NCBI RefSeq assembly: GCF_034058155.1
Contig: NZ_CP139148.1
Coordinates: 3,658,001 to 3,722,000 of the forward strand
Origin: Flavobacterium sp. KACC 22761
GTDB lineage: Bacteria > Bacteroidota > Bacteroidia > Flavobacteriales > Flavobacteriaceae
Direction of reading: 5' to 3'
DNA: 64,000 nucleotides
Shown here: positions 17,994-26,526 of the stretch, piece after piece
How the letters are laid out: each line of letters begins with the position of its first letter
Position numbering within the stretch: the stretch's first letter is position 1
Notes under the pieces: model-generated
Told to the model about the DNA's origin: nothing
The model's database searches: none
What the model saw: the letters and a program-made list of their open reading frames with translations, nothing else
Program-made: the position numbers and the translations under genes

Positions 17994-18446
17994 TTATCCA
18001 AATTGGCCCACTCTGTAAGTTCCAGGAGTATTCGCAAAAGCGATGTTAAGACGATTCCACATGTTGATTGTGCCAATGGCAAGCGTAAGATCGATTAATT
18101 CTTCTTCAGAGAATTCAGCTCTTGCGATTTCGTAGATTTCATCTGGCACATCACAAGCATTTACAGCTTCGGCATAAGCAAGTGCAACTCTTTCTCTTTT
18201 TGTAAAATACGGAGTTTCTTTCCAAGCGCTTAAACCAAACAAACGCTGTGTTGTTTCGCCATGCGCCATCGCTTCTTTGGTATGCATATCAATACAATAA
18301 GCGCAATTGTTGATTTGAGAAATTCTAATTTCGACTAATTCAAAAAGTGATCTTTCAAGTTCTGATTTTTTCAAATAACCGCTAATGCCAAATAATGTTG
18401 AGATTGCTTTTTGACCTTTTTCGAATACGTTAATTCTAGTTTCCAT
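17994..18446 (-). CDS. Carboxymuconolactone decarboxylase / AhpD-like protein
   Basis: 150 residues, all helical. The CMD fold carries the AhpD-type redox motif NNCAYCIDMHTKEA at about 46-59, i.e. Cys-x-x-Cys followed by His. Such proteins act as alkylhydroperoxidase-like thiol reductants rather than decarboxylases. The gene lies 93 bp upstream of the YCII gene on the same strand, and peroxidase-type CMD proteins are frequent companions of this sigma group. Shared control by the sigma factor is inferred. Confidence 0.92.
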   Translation of the reverse strand: METRINVFEKGQKAISTLFGISGYLKKSELERSLFELVEIRISQINNCAYCIDMHTKEAMAHGETTQRLFGLSAWKETPYFTKRERVALAYAEAVNACDVPDEIYEIARAEFSEEELIDLTLAIGTINMWNRLNIAFANTPGTYRVGQFG

Positions 18447-18530
18447 GATGTATAATTTTAAATGTTATACCCTAATGACAACTGAACTTTAAGAATTGGA
18501 CAAAATTTTGAAAAAAAAATGCAGAAAAAA

Positions 18531-19103
18531 TTAAAAGACCAATGTTTTCGGGCTAATTTGAAGGTGTTCAAGCTTTTTTCCGACTAAAGTTTTCTCTCCA
18601 ACCGACTGAAATCCGAGATTTATATACAATTTTTTGGCATTCGGATTATCTTCATCAACCAATAATCCCAAAGTTTGATTGTTTTTGGTCACATATTCTG
18701 CAATCAGAAATTGAAGTATTTTTGAACCAATTCCTTTTCCCTGATATTTCGGATTAACGCCCAAGGAATCAATATAAAATTCACCAGCTTTGGTTTCTAA
18801 TTCAGGATCAAATTCTCGATTAAAATTGCTTCGGACGTATTCAATTATTGGATTTCTCAAAACTTCTAAATCGGCACCATTATAAATATTTACGGCACCA
18901 ATGATTTCATTGTTTTCTTCGGCAATAAAACAATTTTGATAGGAATATTGATTGTTTTCTTTCCCAATGAAAAACTGCAGGAAATCTTTCGCGGAAGTGT
19001 AATCCTCTTTTTTGATGAATTTATAAATGATGTCTTCCATTGCCAATAATAATATTGGCGCAATTTGTTCTGAATCTGATATTTTAGCTTTTCGGATAAT
19101 CAT
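18531..19103 (-). CDS. GNAT family N-acetyltransferase
   Basis: 190 residues. It begins MIIRKAKISDSEQIAPIL, the standard GNAT first strand and helix. The acetyl-CoA site is IDSLGVNPKYQGKGIGSKIL at about 111-130, with the Q/R-x-x-G-x-G/A motif. LLVDEDNPNAKKLYINLGF follows as the C-terminal signature. Substrate is not predictable. It is on the same strand as the CMD gene, 84 bp upstream of it. Confidence 0.9.
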   Translation of the reverse strand: MIIRKAKISDSEQIAPILLLAMEDIIYKFIKKEDYTSAKDFLQFFIGKENNQYSYQNCFIAEENNEIIGAVNIYNGADLEVLRNPIIEYVRSNFNREFDPELETKAGEFYIDSLGVNPKYQGKGIGSKILQFLIAEYVTKNNQTLGLLVDEDNPNAKKLYINLGFQSVGEKTLVGKKLEHLQISPKTLVF

Positions 19104-19173
19104 TCTTAGTAACCTTTAATTTTAGCAAATTTAAGGTTTATTTAAACACTTAGATGTATAATAGATGCCAAGA

Positions 19174-19206
19174 AGCTTTGTCAAAGGTTAAAACTTTGAC
19201 AAAGTT
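19174..19206. repeat. Second copy of the AGCTTTGTCAAA / TTTGACAAAG hairpin
   Basis: 33 bp, differing at only a few positions from 10866-10898. It lies upstream of the GNAT gene and is probably a dispersed hairpin repeat of this genome. Confidence 0.7.
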
Positions 19207-19299
19207 CTATGAAAATATTTTAATGCATTTTGGGATTTCCAAATTGAATAAATCAGAAGCGGTGACGGTTAATAAGCCGAGTTAAATTCTAGTATACAG

Positions 19300-19542
19300 T
19301 TAGGAGAACCGGTCTATAATTTTCTGGACATTGCCAATAAAAATTTCGGTGTTTTTGATTTCTTGTTTGATTGATGGTTCATAATACAATAATTTGTATT
19401 GCTCTACCATAGCATTTTTTTGATATTTAATAATCGATTCAAAACTTCGGATTTCATTTTCATCATGCCTTTTCAATTCCCTTTGTTTACCCTTTAAATA
19501 ATGCAAAGATTTTTTTAACCTTTCAATGTCTAATTTGTCCAA
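19300..19542 (-). CDS. Small coiled-coil hypothetical protein
   Basis: 80 residues, starting MDKLDIERLKKSLHYLKGKQ. It is rich in Lys, Glu, Gln and Ile and should be almost wholly alpha-helical, with heptad-like spacing of hydrophobics that suggests a coiled coil. No signal peptide, membrane segment, Cys pair or known domain is visible. It stands alone, and the upstream 398 bp are non-coding. I do not recognise the family; it is kept because length, codon use and ATG start look natural. Confidence 0.5.
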   Translation of the reverse strand: MDKLDIERLKKSLHYLKGKQRELKRHDENEIRSFESIIKYQKNAMVEQYKLLYYEPSIKQEIKNTEIFIGNVQKIIDRFS

Positions 19543-19940
19543 GCTGTAATTTCTTAAAAATTAATAAAACAAGCGATTAGTCAGAATGATAAGTTTCAAA
19601 ATGCCCAAAAAGCAATTTCATTTCACAATCCAACTATTTTTACCTTAACTACGATAAAATGTGACATTTGGATTTTGCATTATTTAAAAAAAGCTAGAAA
19701 TATTTTTAATTTTAAAAACAGATAAAAATAAAGTATTTGAAATTCAGTTGTTTACATTTGAAAAAAGTATTTCCATATGTTTGTTTTTTTACAGATTTTA
19801 AATACAAACTGCTCCAAATCTGAGAGAAATCAATTAATGATTTGTGAAATATCTACCGATATTGGATAAAAATATACCAATTCAATAATTCAAACCACTC
19901 GTATCTTTGTTAGTATATTTTAATATAAAAATTTAAAAAA
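19543..19940. other. 398-bp intergenic region with a -7 box for the dehydrogenase gene
   Basis: Very AT-rich and without a convincing ORF. TATCTTTG at 19902-19909 matches the Bacteroidota -7 consensus TAnnTTTG, 31 bp before the dehydrogenase ATG. Just upstream, ATTGG (19861) and CCAAT (19877) form a loose inverted repeat that could be a regulator site. No -33 TTG is found at the right distance. Confidence 0.45.
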
Positions 19941-20954
19941 ATGAAAGCAATAGGATTTAAAACATCATTAAAAATAGAAGAAAAGGAAAGTTTTATAGAA
20001 TTTGAAACTCAAAAACCTGTGCCGGGTGCACACGATTTATTAGTAAAAATTGACGCAATTTCAGTAAATCCGGTCGATTTCAAGATTCGCCAGAACAGCG
20101 CTAAAGATACAGTGCTTGAAACACCAAAAATTATTGGCTGGGATGCCGTTGGAATTGTGCAGGCCGTTGGAGAAAAAGTAACATTGTTTGAAGTGGGCGA
20201 TCCGGTTTATTATGCTGGAGATATTACAAAACAAGGAAGCAATGCTGAATATCAAATTATTGATGAGCGTATTGTAGGCAGAAAACCAAAATCACTAAGT
20301 ATTGAAGAAGCCGCTGTAATTCCGTTGACCGCTTTGACTGCTTGGGAAATATTGTTTGACCGAATTAGAATCAGCGCCGAAAAAGACAGAGGAAAATCGA
20401 TTTTAATTATCGGTGGAGCGGGTGGTGTTGGCTCGATAGCGATTCAATTGGCTAAGAAAATTGCAGGATTAACTGTTATTGCAACAGCGTCGCGTTCTGA
20501 AACAATTGATTGGTGCAAAAGCCAAGGTGCTGATTATGTGGTCGATCATAAAAATTTGATTGCTTCAGTCAGAGCGGCAGGTTTTGAACATGTTGATTTT
20601 ATTTTGGATTTTGTCGATACCAATGCTTATTGGGACATCATGACTGAAATGATTAAACCTCAAGGACACATTGCGTCAATCACAGGGAGTAGCAACCCTG
20701 TTGCATTAAACAGTTTGAAAAGCAAAAGTGTTTCCTTTTCTTGGGAATTAATGTACACACGCTCAATGTTTCAAACCGAAGATATGATTGAGCAACATCA
20801 CATTTTGAATAAAGTTGCCGACTTGCTTGATGACGGAGTTTTAAAAACGACTTTAAATCAAACGTTAAACGGACTAACAGTTGAGAATTTAAAGAAAGCG
20901 CATCAACTTTTGGAATCAGGAAAAACCATTGGAAAAATTGCTATTAAGTTTTAA
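19941..20954 (+). CDS. Zinc-type alcohol dehydrogenase family protein (quinone oxidoreductase-like MDR)
   Basis: 337 residues. It has an MDR fold: an N-terminal GroES-like domain (PVPGAHDLLVKIDAISVNPVD, then IIGWDAVGIVQAVGEKV) and a Rossmann domain with GGAGGVGSIAIQLAKK at about 155-170. The catalytic-zinc Cys and the structural-zinc Cys cluster of true alcohol dehydrogenases are absent. This places it with the zinc-free quinone oxidoreductase branch, which reduces quinones or enones with NADPH. It probably belongs to the electrophile or oxidative stress response. Confidence 0.9.
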   Translation: MKAIGFKTSLKIEEKESFIEFETQKPVPGAHDLLVKIDAISVNPVDFKIRQNSAKDTVLETPKIIGWDAVGIVQAVGEKVTLFEVGDPVYYAGDITKQGSNAEYQIIDERIVGRKPKSLSIEEAAVIPLTALTAWEILFDRIRISAEKDRGKSILIIGGAGGVGSIAIQLAKKIAGLTVIATASRSETIDWCKSQGADYVVDHKNLIASVRAAGFEHVDFILDFVDTNAYWDIMTEMIKPQGHIASITGSSNPVALNSLKSKSVSFSWELMYTRSMFQTEDMIEQHHILNKVADLLDDGVLKTTLNQTLNGLTVENLKKAHQLLESGKTIGKIAIKF

Positions 20955-21151
20955 AATAACGAGATAGTTGTTAAGTATCGAAGATTTCTGCTTTTCTGAT
21001 AATCATTTGAAGAAATTTTTTGCACAATGTACGTTTTGTACAGAAAAAACTTTAACTAATTAATTGTTTGTGATATAACAAAATGTTGTATTTTGGTTTT
21101 CTTGTGAAATTTAATTGTAAATGAAACTTTTAAAACCAAAATAAAACTATC

Positions 21152-21538
21152 ATGATTTCAAAAAACACAGATCTTGGATTATTAGTATTACGTATCAGCG
21201 TTGGAGGTTTAATGCTTTTTCATGGAGTAGCAAAATTGCTTCACGGAATTTCTTTTTTAGTAGAAAACATGGGAACATTTGCCTATGCCGTTTATATTGG
21301 TGAGGTTTTGGCTCCTTTGCTTATTTTATTAGGATGGAGAGCCAGAATTGGAGCTGTTATTTTTGCTATAAATTGCATTGTAGCTATAGCAGTGGCTCAT
21401 TCACAAGATATGTTTTCAATTAGTGATCATGGAGGTTATGCAAATGAATTATTGATGCTGTATCTTTTAGGCTCGATTGCTTTGTTCTTTACAGGAGCTG
21501 GAAAATTTGCAGTTTCAAAAACAAATCAATGGGATTAA
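21152..21538 (+). CDS. DoxX family membrane protein
   Basis: 128 residues with four hydrophobic segments. It starts ISKNTDLGLLVLRISVGGLMLFHG, the conserved DoxX N-terminus (LxLLxLRxxxGxxxxxHG). DoxX proteins are often expressed with redox and quinone stress genes, and it follows the MDR dehydrogenase by 197 bp. A terminator follows immediately. A short repeat, TGTACGTTTTGTACA, lies about 125 bp upstream and could be a regulator site; that is a guess. Confidence 0.9.
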   Translation: MISKNTDLGLLVLRISVGGLMLFHGVAKLLHGISFLVENMGTFAYAVYIGEVLAPLLILLGWRARIGAVIFAINCIVAIAVAHSQDMFSISDHGGYANELLMLYLLGSIALFFTGAGKFAVSKTNQWD

Positions 21539-21565
21539 TTTCTTTCTAAAATAGTATAAATAGAA

Positions 21566-21600
21566 AAGCTCTAAATTTTTGATTTAGAGCTTTTTTTATT
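21566..21600 (+). terminator. Rho-independent terminator after doxX
   Basis: A 13-bp stem (AAAAGCTCTAAAT / ATTTAGAGCTTTT) with a 5-base loop ends in a T run, 28 bp after the DoxX stop. Confidence 0.92.
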
Positions 21601-21797
21601 TTATCCCTTTCATTTTGAATATATATGGTATCATTTTGATAAATTTTCTAAGAGCTTATTCAGAATGGTTTTTGGTATGTGGTTTACAATTAGATATTTA
21701 CAATTTTTATGATTGCTCTGGCACACCTTTTGTTTTTTACTAATTAATAGCTGGGGGGATTTTTATAAAGACCGCTTTTTAATTTTTAAAAAATATA

Positions 21798-21947
21798 ATG
21801 ATGAAAACGAATAAAAATAGAAGTAAAGAAATCACAAAAGAATATTTTTCAAATAAATCGAGACGAAACAAAGATCGATTAGTCAACTTAATGGTGTTTA
21901 CCGTAGTTCTTTTTATCACTGTTTTGTTAATTACTAAAATAGTTTAG
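21798..21947 (+). CDS. 49-residue single-pass membrane protein
   Basis: This short gene has two adjacent ATG codons (21798 and 21801) and a TAG stop at 21945-21947. The N-terminal ~28 residues are strongly basic (KTNKNRSKEITKEYF, SRRNKDR). A single membrane segment (about 30-46, LMVFTVVLFITVLLITKI) ends the protein, giving a positive-inside orientation with almost nothing outside. The GNAT gene starts 6 bp after the stop, so the pair is probably co-translated. No family is recognised; possibly a small membrane adaptor for the downstream enzyme or receptor. Confidence 0.65.
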   Translation: MMKTNKNRSKEITKEYFSNKSRRNKDRLVNLMVFTVVLFITVLLITKIV

Positions 21948-21953
21948 TGTTGT

Positions 21954-22580
21954 ATGAACGCGATTCAGCATAGAATTGACGTACCTGTCTTTTCTTCTGT
22001 CGGAAAAATTAGTGAAGCTCATGATTTTTTTATCGAAGAAGCAAGAGCCGAACATATTCTTTATTTAAATGAAATTTGCGAAGAAACACTATTGTCCGCA
22101 AAAGCTCGCGGAACTGGGATTTCAGGCCGACCACCTGAATTGCTTTCGGAAAAAATGAAAAAAGGTGAAGCCGTTATTGCATTTTCGCAAGATGGAAAAT
22201 GGGCAGGTTTTGCTTTTATTTCTTCCTGGGAAAATGGACGTTATGTTTCAAATTCTGGATTAATTGTCGCTCCCGAGTTTAGAAATACAGGATTGGCAAA
22301 AAAAATTAAAAAAAAGATTTTTGAACTCAGTCGTACAAAATACCCTGATGCAATGCTATTCAGTTTAACGACAGGCCTTACCGTCATGAAAATGAATCAT
22401 GAACTCGGTTTTGAACCGGTGACGTACGCTGAACTAACAAAAGACGAGCATTTTTGGGAAAACTGCAAAAGCTGTATCAATTGTCCGATTTTATTAAGTA
22501 AAGAAAGAAAAAACTGTTTGTGTACTGCAATGTTATTTGATCCCGAAAAAAACAGGAAAGAAGTTTCAAATTCTCGTTAA
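21954..22580 (+). CDS. GNAT family acetyltransferase with C-terminal Cys cluster
   Basis: 208 residues. A GNAT core spans about 15-165, with the acetyl-CoA site near SGLIVAPEFRNTGLAKKIKK (about 101-120). After the core comes a compact Cys-rich tail, CKSCINCPILL and then NCLCTAML (about 173-197), i.e. C-x2-C-x2-C followed by C-x-C. This looks like a metal or iron-sulfur site and is not part of a standard GNAT fold. It sits 6 bp after a small membrane protein gene and 68 bp before a TonB receptor gene with its own promoter. The substrate is unknown. Confidence 0.8.
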   Translation: MNAIQHRIDVPVFSSVGKISEAHDFFIEEARAEHILYLNEICEETLLSAKARGTGISGRPPELLSEKMKKGEAVIAFSQDGKWAGFAFISSWENGRYVSNSGLIVAPEFRNTGLAKKIKKKIFELSRTKYPDAMLFSLTTGLTVMKMNHELGFEPVTYAELTKDEHFWENCKSCINCPILLSKERKNCLCTAMLFDPEKNRKEVSNSR

Positions 22581-22614
22581 TTGAGCTTTAAAAGCTTTTT
22601 TTATGCTATTTTTG
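22581..22614 (+). promoter_or_regulatory. Promoter of the TonB-dependent receptor gene
   Basis: TTG at 22581-22583 and TATTTTTG at 22607-22614 are separated by 23 bp, fitting the Flavobacterium consensus TTG-N17-23-TAnnTTTG. The start codon is 35 bp downstream. Confidence 0.65.
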
Positions 22615-22648
22615 CGCTAAAATTACCCAATTATTTACTAAAATAGCA

Positions 22649-24853
22649 ATGAAATCATTTTCTGTATTTTTCTTTTTTGTTCTTTCCCTTTCTATGAATG
22701 CCCAATCAGTAAATGGAGTTGTAAATGACGCTGATGGAAAACCATTATCAGACGTTTTGATTCGTAATCTTATTTCGAAATTTCATGCGCATTCTAATTT
22801 TGAAGGGAAATTTGTTCTAGAAAATACTGTTGTGAATGATAGTATCGAAGTTTCGAAAAGAGGTTTCGCAACCATAAAAAGTAAGATTCAAAACACGGAA
22901 TCTATTGCGATTGTATTGACAGAAAAACCTTTTCTGCTTGAAGAAGTTGCCATTACAAACAATCTGAAATATCTGAATACCATTTCAAAGATTGATTTAG
23001 AAATCCAACCGATATCGAATTCTCAGGATTTATTGCGGAAAATTCCCGGATTATTCATCGGTCAGCATGCTGGTGGAGGAAAGGCCGAACAAATTTTCCT
23101 GAGAGGATTTGATTGTGATCATGGAACAGATATTAATATATCCGTTGATGGAATGCCAGTAAATATGGTTTCGCACGCTCACGGACAAGGATATTCAGAT
23201 CTTCATTTTGTGATTCCAGAAACAGTTGATAATATCGATTTTGACAAAGGTTCTTATTTTGCCGATAAGGGAGATTTTACAACTGCGGGCTATGTTGGTT
23301 TTAATACAAAAAATGCACTAGAACATAGTACGATTTCTTTTGAGGGCGGACAGTTTGATACTTTTAGGACCGTTGCTTTGTTTAATTTGTTAAATAAGGA
23401 AAATCAGTCGGCGTACTTTGCGGGAGAATACATGATGACCGATGGTTATTTTGATGCGCCTCAAAATTTTAATCGAATTAATTTGTTTGCAAAATATAAC
23501 GCCAAACTAAACAACAGAGATCGAATAGCATTGTTTGTGTCTCATTTTAAAAGCCAGTGGGATGCGAGTGGACAAATTCCAGATCGTGCAGTGAATGATG
23601 GCACAATTTCACATTTTGGCGCTATTGATCCTAATGAAGGCGGAAATACAGACAGAACCAATTTCAATTTGCAGTATGATGCCAAAATTGATGAAAATAC
23701 ACAGATAAAAAATACGGCTTATTTGAGCAAATATGATTTTGAATTGTATTCTAATTTTACTTTTTTTCTAAATGATCCAGTAAACGGCGATCAAATCAAA
23801 CAAAAAGAAAACAGGACAATTGTAGGTTTTCAGTCGGAATATGATCAAAAATTGGATGAAAACTGGCGTTTTAAGCTAGGAGCGGGATTGCGAAATGATA
23901 ATAATAAAGATGTCGAATTATCACATACTTTAAACCGAAAAACAGTTTTGGATTATTTGAGTTTAGGAAATGTGAATCAGACGAATCTTTTTTCATTTAC
24001 GAGTTTTGATTTTACTTCTAGGAAATGGCTTGTAAATGCAGGTCTTCGTGTGGATTATTTCAAATTTGGATATGAAGATCAATTGGCTTCGGTTTATACA
24101 AATCAAACAGAAAGCAAAGCTATTGTAAGTCCAAAATTGAACTTTTTATATACGCAAAATAACACTTTGCAATATTTCCTGAAACTAGGAAAAGGTTTTC
24201 ATAGTAATGACACCCGCGTTGTAGTGGCGCAAAAAGGACAGGAAATTTTGCCTGAAACTTATGGAGCAGATTTAGGAATTAATTGGAAACCATTCCCAAG
24301 AATGATTTTGAATTCAGCGATTTGGTATTTGTATTTGGGACAGGAATTTGTGTATGTAGGAGACGAAGCGGTTGTAGAGCCAAGCGGTAAAACTCAAAGA
24401 AAAGGTTTTGATTTTGGTTTTAGATATCAATTAACCAATTGGCTATTCTGGAATACAGATTACACATATACGCATGCACGTTCTCTTGACGAGCCAAAAG
24501 GAAATGATTATTTGCCATTAGCACCAGTTCATACTTTAATGAACGGGTTTTCGGTAAAAGATTTAAAAGGTTTTTCGGGAAGTTTAAGAACCCGTTTCTT
24601 GGGGGATCGTCCAGCAAATGAAGACAATTCGGTTGTTGCAAAAGGCTATTGCATCACAGATTTCTCTGTAAATTATCAGATTAAAAAAGTATCAATAGGA
24701 GTGAACATTGATAATATTTTTGATACAAAATGGAAAGAAACACAATTCTTGACCGAATCAAGATTAGCAAACGAAACAGTTCCAGTTGAAGAAATTCATT
24801 TTACTGCAGGAACTCCATTTAATGCTCGATTGATTTTGAAATACAGCTGGTAA
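22649..24853 (+). CDS. TonB-dependent outer-membrane receptor
   Basis: 734 residues. A signal peptide (1-18) is followed by a carboxypeptidase-like regulatory domain (VNGVVNDADGKPLSDVLIRN, about 20-95). The plug domain (about 100-210) has LRKIPGLFIGQHAGGGKAEQ and a His/Asp-rich stretch, FDCDHGTDINISVDGMPVN, then SHAHGQGYSD. A 22-strand-type barrel ends in a terminal aromatic residue (LILKYSW). It imports a ligand across the outer membrane using TonB energy. The His-rich plug motif is seen in a broad receptor subfamily and could mean metal contact. No SusD partner is present, so a polysaccharide role is less likely. Confidence 0.92.
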   Translation: MKSFSVFFFFVLSLSMNAQSVNGVVNDADGKPLSDVLIRNLISKFHAHSNFEGKFVLENTVVNDSIEVSKRGFATIKSKIQNTESIAIVLTEKPFLLEEVAITNNLKYLNTISKIDLEIQPISNSQDLLRKIPGLFIGQHAGGGKAEQIFLRGFDCDHGTDINISVDGMPVNMVSHAHGQGYSDLHFVIPETVDNIDFDKGSYFADKGDFTTAGYVGFNTKNALEHSTISFEGGQFDTFRTVALFNLLNKENQSAYFAGEYMMTDGYFDAPQNFNRINLFAKYNAKLNNRDRIALFVSHFKSQWDASGQIPDRAVNDGTISHFGAIDPNEGGNTDRTNFNLQYDAKIDENTQIKNTAYLSKYDFELYSNFTFFLNDPVNGDQIKQKENRTIVGFQSEYDQKLDENWRFKLGAGLRNDNNKDVELSHTLNRKTVLDYLSLGNVNQTNLFSFTSFDFTSRKWLVNAGLRVDYFKFGYEDQLASVYTNQTESKAIVSPKLNFLYTQNNTLQYFLKLGKGFHSNDTRVVVAQKGQEILPETYGADLGINWKPFPRMILNSAIWYLYLGQEFVYVGDEAVVEPSGKTQRKGFDFGFRYQLTNWLFWNTDYTYTHARSLDEPKGNDYLPLAPVHTLMNGFSVKDLKGFSGSLRTRFLGDRPANEDNSVVAKGYCITDFSVNYQIKKVSIGVNIDNIFDTKWKETQFLTESRLANETVPVEEIHFTAGTPFNARLILKYSW

Positions 24854-24874
24854 AAACTTAAAAATTGAGTCATA

Positions 24875-24918
24875 AAAAAGCGAGACTTTCTATAAACTAG
24901 AAATTGTCTCGCTTTTTC
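24875..24918. terminator. Bidirectional terminator between the TonB receptor and SDR genes
   Basis: Stem AAAAGCGAGAC / GTCTCGCTTTT with a ~19-base loop, and A and T runs on both sides. It serves two convergent genes. Confidence 0.85.
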
Positions 24919-24938
24919 AATTAAAATCAGAAATCAAA

Positions 24939-25751
24939 TTAACCGTGAGCTGCAACAGAAACGTCTGCCCATTCTTCCCAGGTTTTTAGTTTTTGTTCGT
25001 AAGTTTGTTTGGCAAATGGTAAGGCTACTTTTCCTAAAAATAGGCGCAAAGGAGGATTTTCGGCTTCAACTAATTTAATGATGGCAGGAACCGTAGCGCT
25101 TGTTTTTCCGAAAGTATCAGGATCATGTCCATCTGCGATTGCTTTTTTGATTCCGTCATAAGCTGGGATGCTTTCGCTGATGATTCCGTTACCCCAGATA
25201 TCGGTAACATATCCGTTTGGTTCAACCAAAGTAACGTTAATTCCGAATTGTTTTACTTCTGAAGCCAGCGTTTCAGTAAGACCTTCAACAGCAAATTTAG
25301 AAGCATTATATAAACCAATGATTGGTAAAGTAGCGATCCCTAAAATAGAAGAAACCTGAATAATATGGCCGCTTTGCTGTTTTCTCATAATTGGCAATAC
25401 CGCTTGTGTTAGCCAAAGCGTACCAAAGAAATTAGTTTCGAATTGTGCTCTTGCTTCTTGTTCTGTAGCTTCCTCAACAGCTCCGTTTAAAGCATAACCT
25501 GCATTATTAATCAGGATATCTATAGTCCCGAAATGCTGTTGTACTTTTTCTACCACTGCAAACGATTCTGAGCGGTTGTTTACATCTAGTTTAAGAGGTA
25601 AAATTGCCTCTCCGTATTGTGCTTTTAAGTCGGCTAGGGTATCAATATTTCTGGCTGTTGCAGCTACCTTGTATCCTTTTGCTAAAAATGCTTCTGTCCA
25701 GGCTCTTCCGAATCCTTTTGACGCTCCTGAAATTAAAATTGTTTTTGACAT
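24939..25751 (-). CDS. Short-chain dehydrogenase/reductase
   Basis: 270 residues. Classical SDR features: the cofactor loop SGASKGFGRAW (TGxxxGxG type, residues 7-17), NNAGYALNG near 87, the catalytic Ser in QVSSILG near 138, and YNASK (YxxxK) near 153. Arg or Lys positions after the first strand suggest NADP(H). The gene lies behind an ATGACC-type TetR operator (25838-25853), so it is a probable target of the TetR gene directly upstream. Substrate unknown. Confidence 0.93.
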   Translation of the reverse strand: MSKTILISGASKGFGRAWTEAFLAKGYKVAATARNIDTLADLKAQYGEAILPLKLDVNNRSESFAVVEKVQQHFGTIDILINNAGYALNGAVEEATEQEARAQFETNFFGTLWLTQAVLPIMRKQQSGHIIQVSSILGIATLPIIGLYNASKFAVEGLTETLASEVKQFGINVTLVEPNGYVTDIWGNGIISESIPAYDGIKKAIADGHDPDTFGKTSATVPAIIKLVEAENPPLRLFLGKVALPFAKQTYEQKLKTWEEWADVSVAAHG

Positions 25752-25837
25752 GTTTTCTAGTTATTAATTGTGAAATGTAAATTGATATTTGTTTTTATTG
25801 AAATTAATTTTTGTTATTGTTATTGAATTTTTGTAAT

Positions 25838-25853
25838 ATGACCAATCGGTCAT
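25838..25853. promoter_or_regulatory. TetR operator class 1, upstream of the SDR gene
   Basis: ATGACCAATCGGTCAT, an inverted repeat of ATGACC / GGTCAT. It is the exact reverse complement of the site at 26486-26501 in front of the TetR gene, which argues strongly for binding by the same repressor. Confidence 0.85.
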
Positions 25854-25870
25854 TTTTTTAATAAAAAAAA

Positions 25871-26458
25871 TTAGAAGCTGTTTTCCTCTATTATATTTTT
25901 GAGGGTTTTAGCGATGATTTTCATTTTATCGTTGTTGCCAGACATTCTTGAAATTAAATGGCCACCTTCCATCATGGCGAACATGATGACAGCAAATTCT
26001 TCGGCATTCCAGTTAGGCTTAAATTCTCCGTTGGCAATTCCTTTATTGACGCTGCTGGCTAATAATTGTTGATTGGCGTTACAACCTTTATTGATTTTCT
26101 CTTTTACAATAGGGTTGGTGTCGTCAGCTTCGGTTCCGAAATTTAATAAGGGACAACCACCAGTTAAAGGCGGATTCACGGCATTGCTAAAAAAATCGAT
26201 ATAAGCAAACAATTCTTCTTTTGCTGTTTTGCTTTTGCTGATTTCAGAAACTAGTTTATCGCCTAATTTTTTCATATTGTGATCAACAGCGGCGCAGGCA
26301 AGGACTTCCTTGTTTTCAAAATGAACGTACATGCTTCCTTTTGACAATTTGGTTGCCTCCATAATATCGCTCATAGAGGTTGCCGCAATCCCTTTTGTAT
26401 TAAAAATTGGTGCTGCTTTTTCTATGATAAATTGTCTGGTTTCTTCTCCTTTTGCCAT
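25871..26458 (-). CDS. TetR/AcrR family repressor (class 1 operator)
   Basis: 195 residues. The N-terminal helix-turn-helix domain (about 8-55) reads TRQFIIEKAAPIFNTKGIAATSMSDIMEATKLSKGSMYVHFENKE in overlapping parts, the classic TetR signature. The C-terminal ligand domain contains TGGCPLLNFGTEADDTNP, also found in the second TetR gene of this cluster. Its own promoter has a palindrome placed exactly between the -33 and -7 boxes, so autorepression is expected. An identical palindrome precedes the SDR gene. Confidence 0.94.
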   Translation of the reverse strand: MAKGEETRQFIIEKAAPIFNTKGIAATSMSDIMEATKLSKGSMYVHFENKEVLACAAVDHNMKKLGDKLVSEISKSKTAKEELFAYIDFFSNAVNPPLTGGCPLLNFGTEADDTNPIVKEKINKGCNANQQLLASSVNKGIANGEFKPNWNAEEFAVIMFAMMEGGHLISRMSGNNDKMKIIAKTLKNIIEENSF

Positions 26459-26478
26459 GATAGCTATTATTTATGGTA

Positions 26479-26510
26479 CAAATATATGACCGATTGGTCA
26501 TAAAAACAAA
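26479..26510 (-). promoter_or_regulatory. Promoter of the first TetR gene with operator in the spacer
   Basis: On the minus strand, TTTG (complement of 26507-26510), 20 bp, then TATATTTG (complement of 26479-26486) fit the Bacteroidota promoter consensus. The palindrome ATGACCGATTGGTCAT at 26486-26501 lies within the spacer and touches the -7 box, so a bound repressor would block the polymerase. Confidence 0.85.
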
Positions 26511-26526
26511 TTTTTTAATGTTTTTT

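Noticed and set aside
18447..18530. TGTCCAATTC upstream of the AhpD-like gene as another direct-repeat site
   Set aside because: The second half-site is poor, the spacing is 22 bp and no TAnnTTTG box lies 46 bp downstream.
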